Shown here piece by piece: positions 7,915-16,410 of a stretch of DNA of 64,000 nucleotides. Made by a program: the position numbers and the translations under genes. Position 1 is the stretch's first letter; every line of letters begins with the position of its first letter. The notes under the pieces are model-generated. The model had not been told where the DNA came from and did no database searches. It saw only the letters and a list, made by a program, of their open reading frames with translations. Source of the stretch: Bacillota bacterium (lineage in GTDB: Bacteria; Bacillota; Clostridia; Lachnospirales; Lachnospiraceae); assembly GCA_023439125.1 (NCBI GenBank), contig JAEXOU010000012.1:186001-250000 (forward strand), given 5' to 3'.

Positions 7915-9714
7915 TTATTTCAGTAATTGCTGCTCCGCTAATTCAAAGGTTGTTGGTCCAACATTTAAGAATAATTCATGAAACGTTTTATCACTAAAGG
8001 AATCACCTAGCTTTTCTTTCATCTTCTCCTTAATATTAGTTAGAGCAATATATCCCATACAATATGGGCCATATGAATTAGGGCTATTTTGTACAACTGA
8101 TATGAGATAACCACTTAAGATTACATACATAGGCTCATTTTTTGATAGATACTGTGACACATCCTCTAATTGCCATCCTTCGTAATTAACACCGATATCC
8201 ACTCGAAAAACGAGTCCTAACTCTAATAAACGTTGAAGCTCTAGATATCGTGATTCTTGATCTGATAAGCCCATATATCGATATCCATATTCCTCAATAT
8301 AGGTAGTCCATCCTTCTAGAAAGCCAACGGACTCAACCCATCCCTTAAATTTACGATAAGTTGATATATCTAAATCCATATGATAACAATAGTTATACAA
8401 ATGACCTGGAACACCTTCATGAGCCAATGTTTGTATATAACTGCTAGCGCCGGGGGTTAACAGCGTCCCTGCATAAATTGAGTGTAATTCCTGTGTTGAA
8501 TCAATTGCTTGTGGATAAAAAAGTCCCATAGCAAATCCATTCATCGAACTTGGCATATCTTTCACACCCCATTTAACATTGATGTCTGGGAAATCCTTAT
8601 ATGCATTAGCATTAAGAGTAGATACTACTGTATCGGTATCTGTATATTGTGCAAGCTTTTCAGCAGCAATTATAGCAATATTAGGAGTCTCTTTGATAAT
8701 AGCGTCTCTTTCGGCAAGCCATTCCGCCACCTTTTGATCCAATACAACTACAGTTTCTTCTGGTGTCAGATCCATATCATTTTCTGACTTTAATAAATAA
8801 GAATAATACTTCTTACCTAGTTCTGTTTCATATAACCCCTTGCTCTGTCCTGCCTTATCTGCACAATCCTTCATAGCATCAAGTATTGCTTGGTATCCGG
8901 ATACAATATATTGCTCTGCAAGATCCTCATTCATATCTTTTAATGCTGCTTTATCTGATTCCGAAATCCAATCCAATTTATCGATTTCATCTTCAAAGGA
9001 AGCAATAAACTCACTTGCTCCATTATCAACTACAGCTTTACAAACTTGAGCTACACTACTGGCACGTTCGCTCGTCATAAACAATCCTTGATCAGCTTTT
9101 TCACGCTCAAATTGTGCTACCTCTTTCAGGTAATTACCTGCTGCCTCATAAAACTCAAAGTATTTCTTAACATCTTCTATATCCTTCTTCGTATCTCGAT
9201 TACTTAAAGTTTCAAAGTATCTTGCTGCATGCAAGCCAGTGATTCCAGGTAAAACAATATGATCACCATCTAATGTTGAGAGGGGTTCCTGATAATAGCA
9301 ACAATCTTTAATCTCGATACGTTCTTCTAAATATGTTTTCAACGTATCATAATCCAATTTCTGTTTCTCTGTTAGGCTATTATAGTCATAAGATGTTAAC
9401 TTTGCTAAACGTTCTTCACATTGTTTTGTTTCTTTATCAAAATTTTCTTTCCCAGGGCCTACAAGCTTTTTGCTGTAATCTGTAATTCCAAAATTTTGTG
9501 GATTTTCAACACTTTGAACATATACAGTCAAATCACTTGTTAAATCCTCACGAAGTAAAGAGTCTAAATACTCATCAAAAGTTAAGTTCTTTTCTTGAAT
9601 CTCCTGCTCCTTATGTTTGCCCTCCGTATTACTATCTTTCATGCATGCTGATAATGAAAAAATAAGTACGAACGATAAGGACATACTCAAAACTTTCTTA
9701 AGAAATTGTTTCAT
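7915..9714 (-). CDS. DUF885 family lipoprotein (predicted zinc metallopeptidase)
   Basis: A 599-residue exported lipoprotein: signal peptide with lipobox LSAC near residues 21-24, then a mostly helical DUF885 domain. The HEGVPGH motif (432-438) is the HExxxxH-type zinc site typical of this family, and EGWTTYIEEYG about 30 residues later is placed to give a glutamate ligand. DUF885 proteins are related to carboxypeptidase-like gluzincins, so cell-surface peptide or protein hydrolysis is the likely role; this has not been shown for this protein. ATG follows GGAGG. It is monocistronic, ending at the bidirectional terminator. Confidence 0.88.
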   Translation of the reverse strand: MKQFLKKVLSMSLSFVLIFSLSACMKDSNTEGKHKEQEIQEKNLTFDEYLDSLLREDLTSDLTVYVQSVENPQNFGITDYSKKLVGPGKENFDKETKQCEERLAKLTSYDYNSLTEKQKLDYDTLKTYLEERIEIKDCCYYQEPLSTLDGDHIVLPGITGLHAARYFETLSNRDTKKDIEDVKKYFEFYEAAGNYLKEVAQFEREKADQGLFMTSERASSVAQVCKAVVDNGASEFIASFEDEIDKLDWISESDKAALKDMNEDLAEQYIVSGYQAILDAMKDCADKAGQSKGLYETELGKKYYSYLLKSENDMDLTPEETVVVLDQKVAEWLAERDAIIKETPNIAIIAAEKLAQYTDTDTVVSTLNANAYKDFPDINVKWGVKDMPSSMNGFAMGLFYPQAIDSTQELHSIYAGTLLTPGASSYIQTLAHEGVPGHLYNYCYHMDLDISTYRKFKGWVESVGFLEGWTTYIEEYGYRYMGLSDQESRYLELQRLLELGLVFRVDIGVNYEGWQLEDVSQYLSKNEPMYVILSGYLISVVQNSPNSYGPYCMGYIALTNIKEKMKEKLGDSFSDKTFHELFLNVGPTTFELAEQQLLK

Positions 9715-9906
9715 ATTGATCTTTTCCTCCCGTTTTTTTTGCCTTTAATTACCATTATACTCATATGAATATTTTTCTCAACATTATGTTATTATTTTAA
9801 GAAACTTCTAATCTTATGAATGTCTTTTTTTACATTATCTTGATAATCTTAATAGATTCATTTACAATGATTATAGAAAGTTAATTATATCAAAGGAGCG
9901 TTTTAT

Positions 9907-10833
9907 ATGTATCATTTCATTATCAATCCGCATTCGAAAACTGGACGAGCAATGAATTACTGGAAAGAGTTATCTAGTATCTTAGACGATCGTAAGATTT
10001 TATATACAGCCTATTTTACAAAAAAAAGAAAAGATGCCACCAAAATAGCAGAAAAAATCTGCAAGGATAATGCGGGTGTTAAGAAAATAATAATTGTTGG
10101 TGGCGATGGAACCGCAAATGAGGTCATTAATGGACTAGATGATTATAATGAGATACTTTTAGGCTATATCCCTCTTGGCTCTAGTAATGATCTTGCTCGT
10201 GGTTTAAAACTTCCGAAGGATCCTAAGGCTGCCCTAGATATCATTCTTAATCCAAAGCAATTCCGATATGTCGACCATGGCACCTTAAAACTTAATGATT
10301 CAAAGGAATCCTATCAATTTGCAGTTAGTTCAGGTATCGGTTATGATGCAGCCATCTGTAATGAAGCTTTAACCTCACCATTGAAAAAAGTACTTAATAA
10401 ATTGCATTTGGGAAAGTTGACTTACATACTAATTGCTGTAAAACAAGTCTTTACCCATAAGCCTTCTGAGGCAGATATTATTATTGATGATCAGCAGCAC
10501 ATTCATGCAAAAAAGTTAATATTTATGACCTCGATGATTCAAAAATATGAAGGTGGTGGCCTACCAATGTGCCCTACCGCAAAAGACGATGATCAAAAAT
10601 TAACCGTTTGTCTTGTTACTAATATGAAACCAGCTAAAATACTGTTATTCATGCCTTCGATATTTTTTGGAAAGCACACCTCCTTTTCTGGCATTCATAT
10701 CATTGAATGTAGTAAGATACAGGTGATTACAAGTAAGCCAATGGTTGTTCATACAGATGGAGAAATTGTAGGCTTTCATGACAATTTGACTTTGTCCTGC
10801 ACACCAACACAGATTCGAATGTTTACAAAATAA
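9907..10833 (+). CDS. Diacylglycerol/lipid kinase family protein (DagK/YegS/BmrU-like)
   Basis: Predicted cytoplasmic or membrane-peripheral lipid kinase, 308 residues. It begins with FIINPHSKTGRA and holds the nucleotide-binding motif GGDGTANEVINGL at 65-77, then LGYIPLGSSNDLARGL. The C-terminal part has VHTDGEIVGFHDNLTLSC, the usual end of the family. The ATG follows AAAGGAG. The true substrate could be diacylglycerol, undecaprenol or another lipid alcohol. It is a single gene ending in repeat element B. Confidence 0.88.
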   Translation: MYHFIINPHSKTGRAMNYWKELSSILDDRKILYTAYFTKKRKDATKIAEKICKDNAGVKKIIIVGGDGTANEVINGLDDYNEILLGYIPLGSSNDLARGLKLPKDPKAALDIILNPKQFRYVDHGTLKLNDSKESYQFAVSSGIGYDAAICNEALTSPLKKVLNKLHLGKLTYILIAVKQVFTHKPSEADIIIDDQQHIHAKKLIFMTSMIQKYEGGGLPMCPTAKDDDQKLTVCLVTNMKPAKILLFMPSIFFGKHTSFSGIHIIECSKIQVITSKPMVVHTDGEIVGFHDNLTLSCTPTQIRMFTK

Positions 10834-10854
10834 GATGATTTTGTATAAGAAAAT

Positions 10855-11023
10855 GGCTGTCGCACTAGCTGAATATTGTATAAAAGAATGAAGGGTGATG
10901 GTATTTTTCGGAGTGCCTTACAAGTCCCCACACGCACTTTGTGGGGCTTGTGAGCGTAGCACGTCGAAGAAAATATACCATCACCCTTCATTCTTTATTC
11001 ATACTGCCCCTAGCGCGACAGCC
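10855..11023 (+). repeat. Family 1 palindromic intergenic element, copy B (most complete)
   Basis: This 169-base nested hairpin fills the convergent junction between the lipid kinase and a helicase. The outer stem is GGCTGTCGC (10855-10863) with GCGACAGCC (11015-11023). The middle stem is 22 bp and perfect: 10883-10904 with 10975-10996, containing AAGGGTGATGGTAT. The core is CCTTACAAGTCCCCACA-CGCAC-TTTGTGGGGCTTGTGAGCG plus GTAGCACGTCG. A short ORF across it is an artefact of the palindrome. Confidence 0.9.
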
Positions 11024-11054
11024 CCTTTCTTTTTTCATAATCATGAACAGTTGT

Positions 11055-13424
11055 TCACGTTTGATTCCAGAATTCATTCAAATAACTCGAAATCGAAGCA
11101 CGGTCTACTATCTCATAATTTTCCCATTCTCGTGGAAAAAGATTTTTATATTGGGGGTTCAAAAAACGCTCATCTAGTAATAGAATGGACCCTTTATCAT
11201 AAACTGTTCGAATGACACGTCCTGCAGACTGTAATACTTTATTCATACCAGTATATAAGTACGCATGATCGAATCCCGAATTGCTCTTAGCTTCATAGTA
11301 ATTTCGAAATAATTCACGTTCATTACAAACTTGAGGAAGACCTGTCCCAACAATGACAGCTCCGATCAATCGATCATTCGTTAAGTCAATCCCTTCACTA
11401 AATACTCCACCCATAACGCAAAAGCCAACTTTACTTTCTTTCGGCTCATTTACAAACTGAGCTAGAAATTCCTCCCGCTCACTTTCTGACATACTTGACT
11501 TTTGCATTACGATCATTGGGATTCGATCAATCGCAAGTTCATAAATCGATGACATCATCTGATAAGATGGAAAGAATACAAAGTAATTACCTATTTTCGC
11601 ATTTACAAATGCTTCAATATAGTCGACAATCTTAATATACTCGCTCTCACTACGTCGTGTATATTTTGTACTTACATCTTTCCCAATCATCAACAGACGA
11701 TTCCTTACATCAAATGGAGAAGGGGCATAGACTGCATAATCTTCTTCAACTCCACCAAGCTGCTCTTTGTAATACTGGATTGGCAGTAACGTAGCAGAAA
11801 AGAAAACTGAACTTTTTCCTTTATTTAAACAAGTCAGCAAGTTTCGAGATGGATTCATGCATAACAGTTTTACTCGAAATGATTTATCCTCTCCATAATC
11901 AGCATAAATAACATAATCTTCATCCAATATATCATGTATTGCTAAAAAGTTTTTTACATCAAAATAGAGATTTGTAACCTCTTCTCTACCTGAAAAATCT
12001 CCAAATTCTTTGTTAAATTCTTCAAACTCCGTCATTAGACGCATTAATGGAATAACTAAATCTCCTACTTCTTCTAAAACGATACAGTCATCACATGTTC
12101 TTTTGTAACGAAGCAATACTTCATTGCATGCATCTAATCGCTTGGTTAACTTTTTTGATTTATCTTTAATAATTCTTTTTACATCCAAAAAGCTCTGTTT
12201 CGTCAGAATCGCACTATACATCTCTCTGGCGCGATCTACCAAATTATGCGCTTCATCGATTAAAAATGCATAATCCTGTTTTTTCTCTTCCATAAAGAAT
12301 CTTCGAAGATAAACATTCGGATCGAACACATAATTATAATCACAGATAATGGCATCCGACCAAGTGGTGATATCAAGCCCCATCTCAAATGGACAAACAC
12401 AATGCTTTGCCGCATATTCTTCAATCAACGTTCTAGAAATCTGTGTTTCATTTGTAAGCATATCATAAACAGCATCATTTACACGGTCGAAATGTCCTTT
12501 CGCACGCTCACATGTGCTTGGTGAACAATCTGGCTTATCAAGAATACATATTTTCTCTTTTGCAGTAATCGTCACAACCTTCATCTGAAGTCCCATATCT
12601 GACATTTTCTGAAAAGTATCCTCAGCAACTGTCCTTGTAATCGTTTTTGCAGTGAGGTAAAACACTTTGGATAATAATCCTTCACCCATTGCTTTTACAG
12701 TTGGAAAAATGGTAGATATTGTTTTTCCAACTCCCGTTGGCGCTTCAATGTATAACTTTTTTTCTCTCAAAATTGTACGGTAGACACCAGTAACTAAGTC
12801 CTTTTGACCAGGACGATATTCAAAAGGAAAATCAATTCCTTTAATTGATGCATTACGTATTGCCCTCCAATGAAGTTGCCATGAGGCCCATTTACAATAC
12901 TCGTTCACCAAGTCGTCAAACCACTGCTTTAAGCAATCATATTCCAACAACTCTTCAAATTGTTTGATTGTCTCACTTTCCATATGACAATAGGTTAACT
13001 GTATTGCAATCTGTTGTAAATCATTCTGTGTAGCATAAATATATGCATAGCACATAGCCTGTGCCCGATGAATGGAAATCATCTCAGTTAATATGGATAA
13101 TGGTGCAAATACACACTTAATCTCATCAATTACTACTTTTGTTTCGAACTCTGTAACATTTTTGATGATTCCATCTGCACGACCTTCTATCGTTAATTCG
13201 AAATCTAGCCCATCACTTGTCACTGGTACTGAGATGCTTAAAGGCACTTCAGCCTGATACTCTGGTCCCATTCGTTTTTGAATCTTTCGATGAAGGCGAC
13301 TCCCTTGTTGCATCGCGTCTGCATCTCTTGGATTCACTGAGTTATCTAAATCACCTGACCTTAGAATAAATTCTACTAAGCTACGCACCGATATTTTAAT
13401 GGTTGTATCTGTTATTAGTATCAT
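11055..13424 (-). CDS. DinG/XPD-type ATP-dependent DNA helicase with N-terminal RecB-like nuclease domain
   Basis: A 789-residue fusion. The N-terminal domain (about 1-150) shows all RecB/Cas4-type PD-(D/E)XK landmarks: GSRLHRKIQ, EGRADGI, VIDEIK and QAMCYAYIY. The helicase part has Walker A APTGVGKTIST (about 232-242), a cysteine set compatible with an XPD-type 4Fe-4S cluster (KICILDKPDC, TCERAK, CVCPFEMG), DEAHNLVDRA as motif II, and C-terminal GVFSEGIDL and QSAGRVIR motifs. It likely unwinds and cuts flapped or damaged DNA during repair. ATG follows AAGGAGA. It is a single-gene unit. The helicase call is firm; nuclease activity is inferred from motifs. Confidence 0.9.
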   Translation of the reverse strand: MILITDTTIKISVRSLVEFILRSGDLDNSVNPRDADAMQQGSRLHRKIQKRMGPEYQAEVPLSISVPVTSDGLDFELTIEGRADGIIKNVTEFETKVVIDEIKCVFAPLSILTEMISIHRAQAMCYAYIYATQNDLQQIAIQLTYCHMESETIKQFEELLEYDCLKQWFDDLVNEYCKWASWQLHWRAIRNASIKGIDFPFEYRPGQKDLVTGVYRTILREKKLYIEAPTGVGKTISTIFPTVKAMGEGLLSKVFYLTAKTITRTVAEDTFQKMSDMGLQMKVVTITAKEKICILDKPDCSPSTCERAKGHFDRVNDAVYDMLTNETQISRTLIEEYAAKHCVCPFEMGLDITTWSDAIICDYNYVFDPNVYLRRFFMEEKKQDYAFLIDEAHNLVDRAREMYSAILTKQSFLDVKRIIKDKSKKLTKRLDACNEVLLRYKRTCDDCIVLEEVGDLVIPLMRLMTEFEEFNKEFGDFSGREEVTNLYFDVKNFLAIHDILDEDYVIYADYGEDKSFRVKLLCMNPSRNLLTCLNKGKSSVFFSATLLPIQYYKEQLGGVEEDYAVYAPSPFDVRNRLLMIGKDVSTKYTRRSESEYIKIVDYIEAFVNAKIGNYFVFFPSYQMMSSIYELAIDRIPMIVMQKSSMSESEREEFLAQFVNEPKESKVGFCVMGGVFSEGIDLTNDRLIGAVIVGTGLPQVCNERELFRNYYEAKSNSGFDHAYLYTGMNKVLQSAGRVIRTVYDKGSILLLDERFLNPQYKNLFPREWENYEIVDRASISSYLNEFWNQT

Positions 13425-13619
13425 ATGTCTAAGATCTCCTTTTCTTTCCTACGATCTATTAGTGTAAGTTGGACCAACTCAATATTAAATAATTATATCA
13501 TTGAGGAAAATAAAGAACAAGTGTTTTGCTTAAGAACAGCCTTGCAATTTCATACAAGTTCTGTTATATTCAAATGGTAACAAGAATATTCACAATATTA
13601 TGAAAATGAGGAAAAATAG

Positions 13620-13955
13620 ATGGATAAACACGGAGAAAATTGCAACTGCGATGAAGAATTAGAATGCAATACAGTTACATTAACTTTAGAAGATGATACT
13701 GAACTTGTATGTGATATCATCTGCATATTCCCATGCCAGGATAAACAATATATTGCATTATTGCCACAGGATGCTGGTGAAGATGGAGAAGTGTTCCTAT
13801 ATCAATTAAAAGAATCAGATGATGGAGAAGATGAATTAATTCATATTGAAGATGATGCTGAATTCGAGGCAGTTTCTGATGCTTTCGATGAATTCTTAGA
13901 TTCAGAAGAATTCGATGAGATGTTCAGTGACGAGGAAGAGAACGAAGAAGAATAG
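13620..13955 (+). CDS. DUF1292 family acidic protein (YrzB-like)
   Basis: A small, highly acidic protein of 111 residues, predicted cytoplasmic. The core VTLTLEDDTELVCDIICIFPC ... QYIALLP is the beta-rich DUF1292 unit. The tail from about 60 on is nearly all Asp/Glu with the family's LIHIEDDAEFEAVSDAF. Cys7 and Cys9 near the start and two more in the core are notable but not a clear metal site. Function unknown. It starts at an ATG after GAGGAAAAATAG and ends just before repeat element C. Confidence 0.85.
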   Translation: MDKHGENCNCDEELECNTVTLTLEDDTELVCDIICIFPCQDKQYIALLPQDAGEDGEVFLYQLKESDDGEDELIHIEDDAEFEAVSDAFDEFLDSEEFDEMFSDEEENEEE

Positions 13956-13963
13956 AAGAAGTT

Positions 13964-14034
13964 AAGGGTGATGGTATTTTTCGAAGTGCCTCACCCTTCT
14001 TTCTTTTATTCATTCTGCCCTTTATGCGACAGCC
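13964..14034 (+). repeat. Family 1 palindromic element, copy C with core deleted
   Basis: Left arm AAGGGTGATGGTATTTTTCG as in copy B is followed by AAGTGCC and then directly by TCACCCTT and the right outer stem TATGCGACAGCC. The central core is missing, leaving an AAGGGTGA/TCACCCTT hairpin. It again sits in a convergent junction (DUF1292 and uvrD-like genes). Confidence 0.8.
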
Positions 14035-14066
14035 TCATTGCTCCTTCATTCATGGCATGCTAAGGT

Positions 14067-16094
14067 TTAGGAGTCTTGTCTTTTATCGTTAGAATCATCT
14101 ATTCGAATCATTTGATTACTAATGCAAAAATCCAATGCTAATACCTTAGGTATCAAGATCTTATCAAACTTAATCGTAATCTTATTATCTTGTACTTTCT
14201 TTACCACCCCTTCTCCATACATTTTGTGTACAATTCTTTGGCCTTCTTTGATCTCATTTTTACTACATAACATCTCTCCAACAAAACGTGAACAAAACAG
14301 TTCTTTGTTATATCGTTGTTTTACAGAAAAAACATGAAGCTGTTCCTTTGCACGAGTCATTGCAACATAAAACATCCTTCTCTCTTCTTCCAAATCTTCC
14401 ACAACAACTGCCTTCTTATGAGGTGTAATTCCTTCATTTGCATCAATAATAAAAACAATTTCGAACTCAAGGCCTTTTGCCGCATGAAAAGTTGTCATCA
14501 TAACACCATCGACGTCTTTTTGCTTCGTTCTATTTGCTTGCTCGATTAGTCCTTGTCTAAATTCCTCGATATGTTGGAACCAATCCTCATAAGTTTTAAA
14601 CTCTCGAGCATTCTCTTGTAATTCTCCCAATATATCATAAAGTTCATCTACTTTAATACGACGATAATCTGCATATTCCTTTAGATACTCATCATATCCA
14701 ATCGCTCGCCTTATATAATTAATTGCCGCAAAAGGGTTGGTTTTTTTCAATAGTGCTAAATCATACTCTAATTTTTCAATTCGTTCTACAACATAGGACT
14801 TGTCCTCATAATAATGTTTTAGTGCCTCAAAAGAGACGAGCGGTTCATCAAAACACTCACGCGAGATATAGCGCTTTGGACGATTGATAATCTGCAAAAA
14901 CTGACCACGTTCTCGGCTTCCAAGTGCAATTCTTATATAGGAAAGGATATCCTTTGCTATCCAGTGTTCATAAATATTTGGTATTGTATCTCTCATCTTA
15001 AATGGAATATTATACTCCATCATCTTATTGCATAAAGCACCTGGCTGCGTATTTGTACGATATAATACTGCAATCTGTGAATAAAGATATCCAAGTTTTC
15101 GATAAGAATTAATTCCGTCAATCACTGCCTGATTTTCTTCCGGTAAATCTTTAAAGCTCTTAACATCAATCGGCTTTCCTGTTTCCTTCGTTGCCATAAT
15201 CTCTTTGTGAAATCTTCGTTTATTATTTTCGACAACTCGTAATGCGCCCTCAACAATATTGGCTTTTGAGCGATAATTTCGATCTAAAACTACTTTAGTT
15301 GCATTCTTATATATTGTTTCAAATGACAGCATAATCTCAGGTTTTGCTCCGCGAAAACGATAAATGGATTGATCATCATCACCAACGACAAATAGATTAT
15401 TCTGTGGTTTTGCTAATAGTTGTATAATCTCAAATTGAATCCGATTAATATCCTGAAACTCATCAATTAAAATATACTGATACTTTTTTTGCCACATTGC
15501 TAAAATATCTGGTCGCTGTGTTAGTAGTTCATAGCAGAGAACTAGCATATCATCGAAGTCGATCTTATTCATCTCTCGAAGCTTTTTTTCATAATTATGA
15601 TAAATCTCTGCAAAATTCTCTTCTGAACAATTCATCGAATAGTAATGGGTAATATCCATATTCTCCGACTTAACCAAACTAATTTCTCCTGCTATTCCTT
15701 CTAAAAATTCTTTTTCATCTTCTATTTCCAGATGCAGGGATAATACAATTTCACGAAGAACCCGGTATCTTTCCTCCTCCGTAATTATATTTGACGCATT
15801 GTAATTATACGCATAGCGTAGGATTTTGAAAAAAACCGCATGAAAGGTACCGAAATTTACACTTGTCTTATTATCACCCATCAAGTGTTCAAATCGCTCC
15901 TGCATCTCGCTCGCAGCTGCTTTTGTAAATGTGATAACTAGAATTTGATTGGGATTTATTCCAAACTGTTCAATTAGATATTGGGTACGACGGATAATTA
16001 CAAGAGTTTTTCCAGATCCAGGCCCCGCTAAAACTAGCATCGGACCTTTATAATGAATAATTGCTTTTTTTTGTGCCTCATTTAACTTAATCAT
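14067..16094 (-). CDS. UvrD/PcrA-type SF1 DNA helicase
   Basis: A 675-residue 3'-5' SF1A helicase for repair or replication-conflict processing. Walker A AGPGSGKTLVIIRR lies at about 23-36, motif II LIDEFQDIN near 218, then GDDDQSIYRFRGA and the arginine-finger segment NYRSKANI. TTFHAAKGLEFEIVFI and FYVAMTRAKEQLHVFS are motifs V and VI. The C-terminal tail (GQRIVHKMYGEGVVKKV) is the small Tudor-like module of PcrA. It is somewhat shorter than typical PcrA (about 720-750), so it may be a second paralogue. ATG follows AGGAAG. Confidence 0.92.
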   Translation of the reverse strand: MIKLNEAQKKAIIHYKGPMLVLAGPGSGKTLVIIRRTQYLIEQFGINPNQILVITFTKAAASEMQERFEHLMGDNKTSVNFGTFHAVFFKILRYAYNYNASNIITEEERYRVLREIVLSLHLEIEDEKEFLEGIAGEISLVKSENMDITHYYSMNCSEENFAEIYHNYEKKLREMNKIDFDDMLVLCYELLTQRPDILAMWQKKYQYILIDEFQDINRIQFEIIQLLAKPQNNLFVVGDDDQSIYRFRGAKPEIMLSFETIYKNATKVVLDRNYRSKANIVEGALRVVENNKRRFHKEIMATKETGKPIDVKSFKDLPEENQAVIDGINSYRKLGYLYSQIAVLYRTNTQPGALCNKMMEYNIPFKMRDTIPNIYEHWIAKDILSYIRIALGSRERGQFLQIINRPKRYISRECFDEPLVSFEALKHYYEDKSYVVERIEKLEYDLALLKKTNPFAAINYIRRAIGYDEYLKEYADYRRIKVDELYDILGELQENAREFKTYEDWFQHIEEFRQGLIEQANRTKQKDVDGVMMTTFHAAKGLEFEIVFIIDANEGITPHKKAVVVEDLEEERRMFYVAMTRAKEQLHVFSVKQRYNKELFCSRFVGEMLCSKNEIKEGQRIVHKMYGEGVVKKVQDNKITIKFDKILIPKVLALDFCISNQMIRIDDSNDKRQDS

Positions 16095-16160
16095 AGCGCT
16101 TCCTATCTATTATTCTAATAATGTTATCATAACATATGCGAACCTGAAAAAATAGTCGAA

Positions 16161-16224
16161 ACTCATCCAAACGAAAGCGGGTTGCGTATAATTTCATATC
16201 ATTTCTTTTTGTAAAATGACGTCA
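16161..16224 (+). repeat. Family 2 element, internally deleted copy (G1)
   Basis: CTCATCCAAACGAAAGCGGGTTGCG followed by TATAATTTCATATCATTTCTT and AAAATGACGTCA aligns with the right arm of family 2 but lacks its middle part. It is joined directly to a family 3 element at the TGACGTCA end. Confidence 0.65.
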
Positions 16225-16225
16225 G

Positions 16226-16377
16226 ACAGAACAAAAGTGTGCTTCACACATTCTCACGAGCAACACTTTACAAGCACAGCTTTTGTTCCGCGCCGTAGCG
16301 TAGCGTAGTGCGCATCCTGCGGAGCCTTTTTAATATCATAGGAAATTCGGAGGAATTTCCTATGATATTAAAAAGGC
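16226..16377 (+). repeat. Family 3 palindromic element (G2) with a 25-bp perfect terminal stem
   Basis: It begins ACAGAACAAAAGTGTGCTT and pairs imperfectly with AAGCACAGCTTTTGTTC. Next come CGCGCCGTAGCG and TGCGCATCCTGCGGA, then a hairpin with a perfect 25-bp stem (16324-16348 with 16353-16377) and a GGAG loop. The closest relative is at 24717-24860. This and G1 make up most of the 316-base gap between uvrD and gltX. Confidence 0.85.
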
Positions 16378-16397
16378 TGTTACCTAAGGTAACAGCC
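16375..16397 (-). terminator. Rho-independent terminator after gltX
   Basis: Read on the minus strand, GGCTGTTACC-TTA-GGTAACAGCC is a perfect 10-bp stem followed by TTTTTAATATC. It overlaps the last three bases of the family 3 stem, so the element may have inserted at or evolved with this terminator. Confidence 0.85.
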
Positions 16398-16410
16398 CAA
16401 TAAAACACTT

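Noticed and set aside
10895..11215. ORFs of 78-106 codons across the 10.9-kb gap
   Set aside because: They run through palindromic element B and into the antisense of the helicase gene, with no ribosome site and no protein-like composition.
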